Notes under the pieces: generated by a model
The model's input: the letters and a program-made list of their open reading frames with translations, nothing else
Told to the model about the DNA's origin: nothing
Database searches by the model: none
Part shown: positions 27,214 through 35,551 of the stretch, piece by piece
Position numbering within the stretch: position 1 is the first letter of the stretch
Layout of the letters: every line of letters begins with the position of its first letter
Origin: Lachnospiraceae bacterium
GTDB taxonomy: Bacteria; Bacillota; Clostridia; Lachnospirales; Lachnospiraceae
Reading direction: 5' to 3'
NCBI GenBank assembly: GCA_910576385.1
Contig: CAJTIR010000017.1
Location: 1 to 64,000 of the forward strand
DNA: 64,000 nt
Translations under genes and position numbers: made by a program

Positions 27214-28122
27214 ATGAAGCTTGACCGAATGATTGGGATCTTATCCATTTTGTTGCAGCAAGATAAGGTGACAGCTCCCTATCTTGCAGAAAAATTTGAA
27301 GTTTCCCGCCGCACCATCAGCCGAGACATTGAAGCGCTTTGCATGGCGGGCATTCCATTGGTAACAGAACAGGGGAAAAATGGTGGTATTTCCATTATGG
27401 AAGGATATAAAATTGACCATACACTGCTCAGTACATCGGACATGCAGGCGATTTTAGCAGGTCTTAGAAGCTTAGACAGTGTCAGTGGAACCAATCGCTA
27501 TGCACAGCTTATGGAGAAGCTGTCAGTGGGAGCCTCCAATCTGCTTGCAGGAGATACACACATATTAATTGATCTTTCTTCCTGGTATAAAGCCTCTTTA
27601 TCTCCGAAAATTGAATTACTCCATGATGCAATTCTGTCTCAGCATAAAGTTTCTTTTACCTATTTTTCACCAGCAGGAGAATCACAGAGAATCCTAGAAC
27701 CATATGATTTGATTTTTCAGTGGGCCAACTGGTATGTATGGGGATGGTGTGCATACAGAGAAGATTTTCGGCTTTTTAAACTGAGACGGATGACAGAATT
27801 ACAATTGGATGAAACTTTTGAAAAACGTGTGGTTCCGATTCCAGATCTCTCTTTTCGTGGAGTATCTTCTGACGTGTATCAAGTGAAGGCTATCATTCAG
27901 CAACAATATAAATGGCGTCTGATAGAAGAATACGGTCCAGAAAGCTTTACCATTCAGCCAGATGGCACATTGCTTTTTTCTTTTGGTTTTGCAGATAAAT
28001 CCAGTATTGTTGGTTGGATTGTTTCATTTGGAGAAGGTGCAGAGCTTTTAGAACCGACAGAAGTTCGAAAGGATCTATTGGATTTTGCAGAAGGGATTCG
28101 CAAAAAATATTTCAAATCATGA
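27214..28122 (+). CDS. HTH-WYL transcriptional regulator
   Basis: About 302 residues. The N-terminal helix-turn-helix (DeoR/HTH_11 type) is visible as LAEKFEVSRRTISRDIEALC, followed by GIPLVTEQGKNGGISI. The WYL ligand-binding domain lies at about 130-215 (ILEPYDLIFQWANWYVWGWC, then RLFKLRRMTEL), with a C-terminal WCX part. Such regulators often respond to nucleic acid or stress signals. The frame is open to 27187, but CAGGAGG before the ATG at 27214 sets the start. The following genes on the same strand (GyrI-like, TfoX-like, GyrI-like) are probable targets or partners. Confidence 0.88.
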   Translation: MKLDRMIGILSILLQQDKVTAPYLAEKFEVSRRTISRDIEALCMAGIPLVTEQGKNGGISIMEGYKIDHTLLSTSDMQAILAGLRSLDSVSGTNRYAQLMEKLSVGASNLLAGDTHILIDLSSWYKASLSPKIELLHDAILSQHKVSFTYFSPAGESQRILEPYDLIFQWANWYVWGWCAYREDFRLFKLRRMTELQLDETFEKRVVPIPDLSFRGVSSDVYQVKAIIQQQYKWRLIEEYGPESFTIQPDGTLLFSFGFADKSSIVGWIVSFGEGAELLEPTEVRKDLLDFAEGIRKKYFKS

Positions 28123-28184
28123 CATACAGATGTCTTGTTTCATTTGTTAGAATTAAGCCATCAAATGAAAGGATGGTTTTAATT

Positions 28185-28646
28185 ATGAAGTATGAAATTG
28201 TAAGATTAGAAGAAAAAATTGCTGTTGGAGTATCAGCGCGGACCAACAATATGTCCCCAGATATGGGAGCTGTGATCGGAGGTTTGTGGAATCGTTTTTA
28301 CAATGAGGGAATCTATGCCTCTATCCCCGGAAAAGCGGGGAAAAAAGCGTTGGGGATTTATACAGATTATGCTGGTGACTGGAAAGCAGATTACACAGTG
28401 TTTGCTGCCTGTGAGACGACAGCAGAACCACAGGGAGACCAGTATAGTATTTGTCGGATTCCGGCTGGCCGCTATGCAAAATTTGTTGTACATGGAGATA
28501 TGGTCCAGGCAGTTGCCGCAGCATGGCAAAAGATCTGGCAGATGGATTTGCCCAGAACTTTCCAATGTGATTTTGAGGAATATCAGGATGACTGTATGGA
28601 CAATGCAGAGATCCATATTTATGTTGGATTGAAAGAGGAGAATTAG
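28185..28646 (+). CDS. GyrI-like/AraC effector-binding domain protein
   Basis: About 153 residues forming a stand-alone GyrI-like (SOUL/bacterial effector binding) domain: MKYEIVRLEEKIAVGVSART, GLWNRFYNEGIY, then AGRYAKFVVHGDMVQAVAAAW. Such domains bind small hydrophobic or cationic molecules, and some inhibit gyrase. There is no DNA-binding part. The ATG at 28185 follows AAAGGATGG. It starts 62 bp after the WYL regulator and two bases before the TfoX-like gene. It also resembles the second GyrI-like protein downstream only loosely. Confidence 0.85.
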   Translation: MKYEIVRLEEKIAVGVSARTNNMSPDMGAVIGGLWNRFYNEGIYASIPGKAGKKALGIYTDYAGDWKADYTVFAACETTAEPQGDQYSICRIPAGRYAKFVVHGDMVQAVAAAWQKIWQMDLPRTFQCDFEEYQDDCMDNAEIHIYVGLKEEN

Positions 28647-28648
28647 AT

Positions 28649-28975
28649 ATGGCGTCAAAAATTGAATTTGTGGAATTTGTTGCAGATCAACTGCGGCAGG
28701 CTGGAGATATCACTTATAAGAAAATGTTTGGAGAATATGGATTATACTGCAATGGAAAGATTTTTGCAGTGATCTGTGAAGATCAGCTTTTTATCAAGAT
28801 CACCGAGTCGGGGCGTAATTTATGCCCGGAATTGTCTGAAGCGCCGCCTTATCAGGGTGCAAAAAATTATTTTCTTGTAGAAGATGTCGAAAATCAGCAG
28901 TTATTGACAGAGTTAGTGACTGCAACTTGTGAGGAACTTCCAGAACCAAAACCGAAAAAGAAAAAGAAGGAGTAA
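28649..28975 (+). CDS. TfoX/Sxy N-terminal domain protein
   Basis: A 108-residue protein with the TfoX_N fold: VEFVADQLRQAGDITYKKMFGE with YGLYCNGKIFAVICEDQLFIK and the C-terminal PYQGAKNYFLVED. In Gammaproteobacteria TfoX controls competence with CRP, but short stand-alone forms in Firmicutes have no known role. The Lys-rich tail (KPKKKKKE) suggests nucleic acid binding. It lies between two GyrI-like genes and overlaps none; spacing is two and three bases, so the three are one operon. Confidence 0.88.
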   Translation: MASKIEFVEFVADQLRQAGDITYKKMFGEYGLYCNGKIFAVICEDQLFIKITESGRNLCPELSEAPPYQGAKNYFLVEDVENQQLLTELVTATCEELPEPKPKKKKKE

Positions 28976-28978
28976 TGC

Positions 28979-29611
28979 ATGGCATTTGACTATAAAAAAG
29001 AGTATAAAGAATTTTACTTGCCAAAGAACAAACCAGAATTGGTGACGGTGCCGCCGATGAATTTTATCGCTGTTCGCGGCAAAGGGGATCCCAATGAGGA
29101 AGATGGTGCATACAAACAGTCTATCGGTTTGCTTTATGGGATTGCCTATACAATTAAAATGAGCAAGAAAGGCAGTCATCAAATGAAGGGATATTTTGAC
29201 TATGTAGTTCCCCCCTTGGAGGGGCTTTGGTGGCAGGAGGGTATCAAAGGAGTCGATTATGCGCACAAAGAGAATTTTATGTGGATTTCTATGATTCGTC
29301 TGCCAGAATTTGTCACAAAACATGAGTTTGACTGGGCAGTTTCAGAAGCCACAGCAAAGAAAAAAACTGATTTTTCTAAGGTAGAGTTTTTTACTTATGA
29401 GGAAGGGCTTTGTGTACAATGTATGCATATTGGTCTCTATGACGATGAACCTGCAACCATAGAGGCTATGGATGCCTTTGCAGAAGCGAAGGGATATTTG
29501 CCAGATATGGCCAGTGGCCGCTATCACCATGAAATTTATTTGAGTGATGTAAGAAAGTGTAAACCAGAGAATTTAAAAACAGTAATTCGACATCCACTGA
29601 AAATCAGCTAA
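28979..29611 (+). CDS. GyrI-like small-molecule-binding protein
   Basis: A 210-residue protein of the longer GyrI-like type: FIAVRGKGDPNEEDGAYKQS, LLYGIAYTIKMSKKG, GLWWQEG, then EEGLCVQCMHIGLYDDEP and GRYHHEIYLSD. Members of this family bind and may hydrolyse cyclopropanoid or other ligands, but the ligand here is unknown. It is the last gene of the WYL-GyrI-TfoX-GyrI group, starting three bases after the TfoX-like gene, with AAGAAGGAG as ribosome-binding site. Confidence 0.87.
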   Translation: MAFDYKKEYKEFYLPKNKPELVTVPPMNFIAVRGKGDPNEEDGAYKQSIGLLYGIAYTIKMSKKGSHQMKGYFDYVVPPLEGLWWQEGIKGVDYAHKENFMWISMIRLPEFVTKHEFDWAVSEATAKKKTDFSKVEFFTYEEGLCVQCMHIGLYDDEPATIEAMDAFAEAKGYLPDMASGRYHHEIYLSDVRKCKPENLKTVIRHPLKIS

Positions 29612-29645
29612 TACCTTCGGATCATATTGTCATATGAAGAATCGA

Positions 29646-29667
29646 GTGTCAAAAGTGCCTTTGACAC
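29646..29667. terminator. Hairpin GTGTCAAA/TTTGACAC
   Basis: An 8-bp perfect stem with a 6-nt loop, 34 bp after the GyrI-like gene. It is the third hairpin in the window with the GTGTCAAA/TTTGACAC core (others near 142 and 16,046). No T-run follows, so it may be a repeat rather than a strong terminator. Confidence 0.5.
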
Positions 29668-29718
29668 CCAAATCATAGGAAGGACAAAAGATAGAAAATA
29701 TGTAATTACTCTTATGAA

Positions 29719-29769
29719 AATAGATATTCATCCCTTTACAAATAAGTTTGGAAGGTTTGAATATCTATT
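29719..29769. terminator. Long-loop inverted repeat between convergent genes
   Basis: A perfect 12-bp repeat AATAGATATTCA / TGAATATCTATT with a 27-nt loop, between the plus-strand GyrI-like gene and the minus-strand MFS gene. It could end transcription on either strand, though the loop is long. Confidence 0.45.
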
Positions 29770-29789
29770 CTGATGTGGTTCTAATTATC

Positions 29790-31028
29790 TTAAAATTTTT
29801 TGAAAATATTTCTTGTACTTATGGCAATCAACAATGATATTGTACCAGAAAATAAAACAACAGCATATTCAAATCCTTTACTAATTTCGAATAAGACACC
29901 ATATAATGCGTTGCCTAATGGTTGTGCGCACATGGAAACAGTAAGGATGACGGCAATTACTTTTCCAATTAAATTTTGCGGAGTCTCTCTCTGAATAAAA
30001 GACATCATTTGCACGACAAAAATGGTGGAACAAACCATAATGATAAAACAGCATATGGTGATCACTATATAATTTATCATTCCAGAGGAAAAGAGCAACA
30101 GTGAAGCAGCAATTGGAAATACGCTGATGGCGCAAGCTATAATCAGATTTCCAGATTTTTGAATGGAGAGTTTGTTTGAAAAAATGCCTGCACAGATGCC
30201 TCCTGTCAATCCTCCCGCTGCCAATGCCCCTTCTGCAAAACCATAGAGTTTATTTGCCTGCGTTGCTCTTAAATCCAGTACCTCAGTCATCAGATATGGC
30301 AATGCGACAATAATCATTGCTGCTAAAAACAGGTTGATTCCACATATTACCAGCAGAGTTTTTCCGATGACAGGATTGTCTCGGCGAATAAACCAAATGC
30401 TTTCGGCAAAATCCCTTTTTGCCATCTCCCAGATACCGCCTTCTGAATTTTGCTTTTGAAAGGGGATTTTAATAAAAAGTTCCATCACTGCAGATACAAA
30501 GAAGCAAATCATACAGATCCAAAGAACTGGTTTTAGGCCATATGTACTATATAAAATACCTCCAAGTACCGGACCAATCAAGGATGCAAAAGAAGTGATC
30601 GTATTGATTATAGAATTTGCCGCCATAATATGATCCTGATGTACCAATGCAGGTATACTAGCCTGTACAGATGGCTGATATGCACCGGCAATTCCATAGA
30701 GAAGCATCAATGTAGCTGTCAACAGGACAATGAGATTTATTCCATTCATAAGCACAGAAAATGTCAAGATAACCAATGCTGTAAAGAAATCCAAGATAAC
30801 CATTACATTTCTTTTATTTACCCTGTCTGCAATAATGCCGCCAATAGGAGAGAGCAGAATAGAGGGTAGAAAGGCACATGCTGTAACAGTTCCATATAGT
30901 GCGGAAGAACCTGTGAGGTTTAATAAGTATAAGGGCAATGCAAATCGTAATGTGGCATTTCCGAACAAAGAGATGATCTGTCCAATGACAACTAAAATAA
31001 AATCTTTTGAAAATAATTTATGATTCAT
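29790..31028 (-). CDS. MFS transporter, drug-efflux type
   Basis: A 412-residue major facilitator of the MFS_3/enterobactin-exporter-like subgroup with about 12 membrane helices. Visible are FGNATLRFALPLYLLNLTGS in helix 1, the motif A-like loop GGIIADRVNKRN between helices 2 and 3, and NSIINTITSFASLIGPVLGG. It lies three bases downstream of the ABC permease gene and so belongs to the TetR-controlled export operon. The substrate is likely a toxic organic compound, by analogy only. Confidence 0.88.
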   Translation of the reverse strand: MNHKLFSKDFILVVIGQIISLFGNATLRFALPLYLLNLTGSSALYGTVTACAFLPSILLSPIGGIIADRVNKRNVMVILDFFTALVILTFSVLMNGINLIVLLTATLMLLYGIAGAYQPSVQASIPALVHQDHIMAANSIINTITSFASLIGPVLGGILYSTYGLKPVLWICMICFFVSAVMELFIKIPFQKQNSEGGIWEMAKRDFAESIWFIRRDNPVIGKTLLVICGINLFLAAMIIVALPYLMTEVLDLRATQANKLYGFAEGALAAGGLTGGICAGIFSNKLSIQKSGNLIIACAISVFPIAASLLLFSSGMINYIVITICCFIIMVCSTIFVVQMMSFIQRETPQNLIGKVIAVILTVSMCAQPLGNALYGVLFEISKGFEYAVVLFSGTISLLIAISTRNIFKKF

Positions 31029-31031
31029 ATA

Positions 31032-31751
31032 TTAAACCTCCAATTTTTCTATTTCTTTGGTCAGAATATGGTATAGAAAATGAGCAATCATAACGAAAAT
31101 GACACTCATGGCCAGCATAATCCAAAGTATATGGTTTGGATAAGCTGCAATAAGGTTGGTTGTACTACAGACAACAATCAGAGAACATACAATAGTGGCA
31201 ATTACGGAACGTTTTTTCCACCCGCAGACAACAGAAATAATACCAACTGCGGAAGATAAAATACCCATCAATATACTTGAAAACAGGACAAATAGAGCAA
31301 AATGTTCCGTATTCATCTTGGGCATAATGTGAAAGATTTGTGCTGTAAGAAACATCAGAATTACCACCAATAGATTACTGATACATGCAGAAATAGCTGT
31401 GATTGCACAAACAATGATACATTTTGTTTTCAGTATGGATTTTCGATTGATAGGATAACTCAATAAAATAACTGCATTTTTCTCACAATATTCGTTGATA
31501 ATTACTTTTGCTGCGATCACTGCTGAAAAAATACTGAAGCAGGCAAAGGATAATGCAGTCGTTAATGCTAGTAGCCCCTCCCAATTTGCAAACAAATCTT
31601 CCTCATCAAATGTGCCGCTTGCTCCCATTTCAAATTGAAAAATAATGAGAAATAAAACACCAAGTGCCAATAAACTGGCAAATATGCCTGCTATTGCCCA
31701 AAGATAAGTAGATAACTTTATTTTTAACAATTCCAATTTGAATAAATTCAT
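31032..31751 (-). CDS. ABC transporter permease, ABC-2 type
   Basis: A 239-residue membrane protein with six hydrophobic segments, of the ABC2 permease group found with BcrA-like ATPases. The N-terminus FKLELLKIKLSTYLWAIAGI and the motif NRKSILKTKCI after a hydrophobic stretch are typical of lantibiotic-immunity or bacitracin-export permeases. The start ATG overlaps the ATPase stop (ATGA), indicating coupled expression and a complex of both. Confidence 0.85.
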   Translation of the reverse strand: MNLFKLELLKIKLSTYLWAIAGIFASLLALGVLFLIIFQFEMGASGTFDEEDLFANWEGLLALTTALSFACFSIFSAVIAAKVIINEYCEKNAVILLSYPINRKSILKTKCIIVCAITAISACISNLLVVILMFLTAQIFHIMPKMNTEHFALFVLFSSILMGILSSAVGIISVVCGWKKRSVIATIVCSLIVVCSTTNLIAAYPNHILWIMLAMSVIFVMIAHFLYHILTKEIEKLEV

Positions 31752-32461
31752 TTTGATCCTCCTCTCATAAGTTCAATTACATAATCTTCAAAATGTGCTC
31801 CATATTCAGATGTCTTTTCTGCTACTTCAAATTCTTGTGTAATATATCCTCCTGAAAGAATACCTATTCGGTCTGCGGTGTTACGAATTTCTCCAATAAT
31901 ATGGCTTGACAATAAAATGGACATTCCTTGATCTGTCAAATTTCTCATCAATTCACGCAATTCTGTAACCGCAATTGGGTCAAGGCCATTCAAAGGTTCA
32001 TCCAAAATCAATAATTTAGGCTGATGGATGATTGCCCTTGCCAGTCCAAGTCTTTGTTTCATGCCAAGTGAATATTGAGAGATCGGTTTATGATTTACAT
32101 TATTTAATCCTACCAAATGTAATGTCTCAGCTATGTTAGCAGTTTTTTGCATATAACACAAGTGCATAGATAGAAGTTCAGTGGCATTGAGATGTTCATA
32201 GAATATTGGTGTTTCAATTACGCTGCCAACATCGGATAAATATTCTGGGTGATTGCCTGCTTCTTCTCCCAAAACATAAATAGTTCCGCTGTCAATTTGT
32301 TGTAATCCAAGTATCATTTTCATCAAGGTAGTTTTTCCAGCGCCATTGATTCCTAATAGTCCGTATATCTCTCCCTCGTAAATTTGAAAACTGCAGTGTT
32401 GAATTACTTGTGTTTCCTGATAACTTTTGGCAACAGAATTTACAGTGACAATTGTTTTCAT
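31748..32461 (-). CDS. ABC transporter ATP-binding protein
   Basis: About 237 residues. Walker A GINGAGKTTL, Q-loop region, signature YSLGMKQRLGLARAI, Walker B LLILDEPLNGLD and a switch His in LLSSHII are all present. The group is that of BcrA/lantibiotic export ATPases. The frame opens at 32482, but AAGGAG before the ATG at 32461 (MKTIVTVNSV) sets the start. It forms an exporter with the following permease. Confidence 0.92.
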   Translation of the reverse strand: MKTIVTVNSVAKSYQETQVIQHCSFQIYEGEIYGLLGINGAGKTTLMKMILGLQQIDSGTIYVLGEEAGNHPEYLSDVGSVIETPIFYEHLNATELLSMHLCYMQKTANIAETLHLVGLNNVNHKPISQYSLGMKQRLGLARAIIHQPKLLILDEPLNGLDPIAVTELRELMRNLTDQGMSILLSSHIIGEIRNTADRIGILSGGYITQEFEVAEKTSEYGAHFEDYVIELMRGGSK

Positions 32462-32481
32462 GATTTCTCCTTTCTTTTTCA

Positions 32482-32500
32482 AACCGCATGACGGTATGTA
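32482..32500. promoter_or_regulatory. Possible second TetR operator upstream of the ABC genes
   Basis: A 19-bp imperfect palindrome AACCGCATGACGGTATGTA. Its right half GTATGT matches that of the operator at 33262-33280, while the left half diverges. It lies just upstream of the ABC ATPase start, next to an AT-rich -10-like TATATA on the minus strand. The assignment is weak. Confidence 0.3.
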
Positions 32501-32563
32501 TATAATTTAAAATTTTTCTGCCCATTTACAGGGCAGAGTATATGGATAGATCAAGGACTTGTA

Positions 32564-33217
32564 TTATTTGTTCTTTTGATAGATAGATGTCAGTTCCTGT
32601 AATCTTTCTAAGAGTTCATTGTCTATCAGATTTAGTCCAAAACCTTGCAGCATCTGGTCAAACACCATAAATTTACGGTAGGATTCTTCCACGGAACTAT
32701 CAAATATCATCGGATTCATCCAGACATTTGCTACCAGTATAATTAATTCTGCCAGTTGTTCTGGATATTCTGTTTCAATAGAACCATCGGAGACGCCCTG
32801 TTGGATAATTGGAAAAATATAATTTGGCGCCGCTTCTTCGATTGTATCATGCAATAGGCTGAAAAGAAGTTTTGGATTATTATGAAAATCTGGGGCCACA
32901 GTAAAAATATCATTTTGCACAGGCCGGCAGATGGATGCTTTAAAAATAGTTTTCAGTTTCTCTTTGCCGCTAAGATCAGTGCGGTCACGAATCTGTGCAA
33001 GCAATTGATTCGAATCTGCGGTAATCCTGTCTGTGACAGCAACCAAAATATCTTCTTTTGATTTAAAATGATGATAAATTGCGCCTTTACTGAGTCCATC
33101 CAAATGATCAATAATATCCTGGATGGAAGTATGTTCATATCCTTTCTCCATAAACAGACGAAAAGCAACATCCAATATTAAATTAACAGTTTTTTCTGGA
33201 TGTTTATTTCTTGCCAT
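32564..33217 (-). CDS. TetR/AcrR family regulator
   Basis: About 217 residues. The N-terminal DNA-binding domain reads ILDVAFRLFMEKGYEHTSIQ, then GLSKGAIYHHFKSKEDIL, the classic TetR helix-turn-helix. The C-terminal half is the variable ligand-binding part. The frame opens at 33244, but AGGAGGTG before the ATG at 33217 sets the start (MARNKHPEK). It is the first gene of a minus-strand unit with ABC ATPase, permease and MFS exporter. A palindromic operator overlaps its own promoter, so it very likely represses itself and perhaps the exporters. Confidence 0.92.
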   Translation of the reverse strand: MARNKHPEKTVNLILDVAFRLFMEKGYEHTSIQDIIDHLDGLSKGAIYHHFKSKEDILVAVTDRITADSNQLLAQIRDRTDLSGKEKLKTIFKASICRPVQNDIFTVAPDFHNNPKLLFSLLHDTIEEAAPNYIFPIIQQGVSDGSIETEYPEQLAELIILVANVWMNPMIFDSSVEESYRKFMVFDQMLQGFGLNLIDNELLERLQELTSIYQKNK

Positions 33218-33261
33218 TGTCTCTGCACCTCCTAAACCGACCAATAGTATGTATGGAGTTT

Positions 33262-33286
33262 AACATACTATTAGTATGTTTGTCAA
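33262..33286 (-). promoter_or_regulatory. TetR operator within the -35/-10 spacer
   Basis: A 19-bp near-perfect palindrome AACATACTATTAGTATGTT (33262-33280). On the minus strand it directly follows a consensus -35 TTGACA (33281-33286) and so occupies the promoter spacer, a classical repressor site. A further AGTATGT half-site lies at 33246-33252. Confidence 0.8.
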
Positions 33287-33574
33287 GGAATCCTGAATAG
33301 TTATGTTTATAACTATATCTGTTCTAGAACAAATAGAACAAAAGCTCTAATTAATAAATGCGTACTCTTATATTTATTGGAATATCATCCATTAATATTG
33401 ATACAATTACTTTTCATCAATAAGCCACACCACTTTCTCCCCTCTTTGTAAATAAATATTTATAAATGAACAAAAAAGTGATAAAATGGTTTTTGATAAA
33501 AAGAAATTATTCTGCACAAATACAGCCAGGTGTATCTGTTACAAAAGAATTTGATTTTTATGGGAAGGAGAGAT

Positions 33575-33661
33575 ATGACCAGTTTGAAGTGTATTATTTT
33601 GGAAGAAGATTTATTGATGTATTCTAATTCAAGATATCTGCTGGAAAAGTTGAGTGATTAA
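33575..33661 (+). CDS. Possible small ORF of 28 codons
   Basis: ATG after GGGAAGGAGAG, coding MTSLKCIILEEDLLMYSNSR and eight further residues to a TAA. No family is recognised. It may be a leader peptide or the remnant of a larger gene upstream of the radical SAM gene, 27 bp away. Confidence 0.3.
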   Translation: MTSLKCIILEEDLLMYSNSRYLLEKLSD

Positions 33662-33688
33662 AGAACAAAATCTGAGAGGAGAATTGTT

Positions 33689-35551
33689 GTGGTATCATTA
33701 GCCTTAAATGATGAAATTTTAATGTCTGTTGATAAGCCTGCGCGCTATATCGGCAATGAAGTAAATATGGTACGAAAACATCCAGAAAATGTGGCCATTC
33801 GTTTTGCAATGTGTTTTCCAGATGTATATGAAATTGGTATGTCCCATCTGGGTATTCAGATTTTATATGATATGTTTAATCAGAGGGAAGATGTCTACTG
33901 TGAACGCGTCTATTCTCCCTGGATGGATTTGCATCATATTTTGAAGGAAAAGAAAATCCCTCTATTTACACTAGAAACACAATCCCCTGTAAAAGATATG
34001 GATTTCTTAGGGATTACGATTCAATATGAAATGTGTTATACCAATATCCTTCAAATATTGGATTTAAGCCAGATTCCTTTGTTTGCAGAGGAGCGCACAG
34101 AGGCCGACCCCATTGTAATTGGAGGAGGGCCCTGCACTTATAATCCAGAACCCCTGGCCGATTTTTTTGATCTATTTTATATCGGTGAAGGAGAGACACA
34201 GTACAATGCATTGTTTGATCTCTATCAGTCTATACAAAAACAGGGCGGTACAAGACAGGAGTTTTTACGGGCAGCTTGTAAATTACCAGGGATTTATGTT
34301 CCGTCTCTATACGAAGTCACCTATCAGGAAGACGGAACAATCGCCGCTTTTACTCCTAAATATCAAGATGTGCCTGAAAAAGTCCGCAAGGAGATTCAGA
34401 CAGACTTGACAGATGCCCCTTATCCACGTAATCCATTGGTGCCATTCATTAAAGTGACACAAGATCGGGTAGTGTTAGAAATTCAACGTGGCTGTATTCG
34501 CGGCTGCCGTTTCTGTCAGGCAGGCATGATTTACCGTCCCACCAGAGAGCGTGATGTAGATATGTTAAAAGACTGTGCCAGACAAATGCTTGAGCATACT
34601 GGGCATGAAGAGATTTCTTTGAGTTCTTTAAGTTCCAGCGATTACAGCCAGCTCTCAGAATTAATCCAATACCTCATGGATTTCAAGGAAAAGGGCGTCA
34701 ATATTTCTCTGCCCTCTCTGCGCATTGATGCTTTTTCTCTGGATGTGATGAGTAAAGTACAAGATGTTCGAAAGAGCAGTCTTACTTTTGCACCAGAAGC
34801 CGGTTCTCAACGCCTGAGGAATGTCATCAATAAAGGACTGACAGAAGATGTGATTTTAAATGGGGCGGGCTTGGCGTTTGAAGGCGGCTGGCAGAAGGTA
34901 AAGCTTTACTTTATGTTAGGTCTGCCTTCGGAGACGGAGGAGGATATGCGTGAAATTCCGCGGCTGGCCGATAAGATTGCCCGTTGTTACTATGAGATTC
35001 CCAAAGATCGTCGAAATGGAAAATGTCAGATCACAATCAGCACCTCTTTTTTTGTGCCAAAACCTTTTACCCCTCTGCAGTGGGTTCCGATGTGCACCAA
35101 GGAAGAGTATCTGGCCAGAGCCAGAGTAGTAAATGAGGAGATGAAGGCACAGTTAAACCGCAAGAGTTTAAAGTATAACTGGCATGAAGCGGATGTCACA
35201 GTGTTAGAGGGCGTATTTGCACGAGGAGACCGGCGTGTGGGACAAGTTCTTTTGAAAGCGTACGAGAAAGGCTGTATGTTTGATGCCTGGACAGAGGCCT
35301 TTGACAATCAGAAATGGATGGATGCTTTTGAGGAATGTGGAGTTTCCATTGATTTTTATAATTTGCGCACTAGAAGTCTGGATGAGGTGCTGCCCTGGGA
35401 TTTTATTGACTGTGGCGTATCAAAAGAATTTTTTATAAGGGAATGGAAGCGTGCCCAGGAGGAAACCATTACTTCTAATTGCAGACAGCAGTGTAATGGC
35501 TGTGGTGCCGCTCAATTCCAAGGAGGTGTTTGTCTTGAATATCAGAATTAA
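33689..35551 (+). CDS. TIGR03960 family B12-binding/radical SAM protein
   Basis: A 620-residue protein. The N-terminal half resembles a cobalamin-binding domain (FPDVYEIGMSHLGIQILYDM, then VIGGGPCTYNPEPLADFFD). The radical SAM core carries the cluster motif RGCIRGCRFCQAG (CxxxCxxC). A Cys-rich tail (NCRQQCNGCGAAQFQGGVC) may hold another cluster. The family is always found with a TIGR03936 protein (next gene, overlapping by 17 bp) and near RNase E/G, L21 and L27, so a role in ribosome or RNA modification is suspected but unproven. The start is GTG after GAGAGGAG. Confidence 0.9.
   Translation: MVSLALNDEILMSVDKPARYIGNEVNMVRKHPENVAIRFAMCFPDVYEIGMSHLGIQILYDMFNQREDVYCERVYSPWMDLHHILKEKKIPLFTLETQSPVKDMDFLGITIQYEMCYTNILQILDLSQIPLFAEERTEADPIVIGGGPCTYNPEPLADFFDLFYIGEGETQYNALFDLYQSIQKQGGTRQEFLRAACKLPGIYVPSLYEVTYQEDGTIAAFTPKYQDVPEKVRKEIQTDLTDAPYPRNPLVPFIKVTQDRVVLEIQRGCIRGCRFCQAGMIYRPTRERDVDMLKDCARQMLEHTGHEEISLSSLSSSDYSQLSELIQYLMDFKEKGVNISLPSLRIDAFSLDVMSKVQDVRKSSLTFAPEAGSQRLRNVINKGLTEDVILNGAGLAFEGGWQKVKLYFMLGLPSETEEDMREIPRLADKIARCYYEIPKDRRNGKCQITISTSFFVPKPFTPLQWVPMCTKEEYLARARVVNEEMKAQLNRKSLKYNWHEADVTVLEGVFARGDRRVGQVLLKAYEKGCMFDAWTEAFDNQKWMDAFEECGVSIDFYNLRTRSLDEVLPWDFIDCGVSKEFFIREWKRAQEETITSNCRQQCNGCGAAQFQGGVCLEYQN

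Larger units (their letters stand above)
33218..33688. other. Intergenic gap between divergent tetR and the radical SAM gene
   Basis: About 470 bases. Besides the TetR operator it contains a repeat tail TGAATAGTTATGTTTA (33294-33309), a 12-bp perfect palindrome TGTTCTAGAACA (33320-33331) and, at 33575-33661, a small frame with a good ribosome-binding site. The rest is AT-rich with nothing recognised. Confidence 0.6.

Noticed and set aside
32516-32537. Terminator TCTGCCC/GGGCAGA between tetR and the ABC ATPase
   Set aside because: The hairpin is perfect but followed by A-rich, not T-rich, sequence in the minus direction, so readthrough or a regulatory role is as likely.
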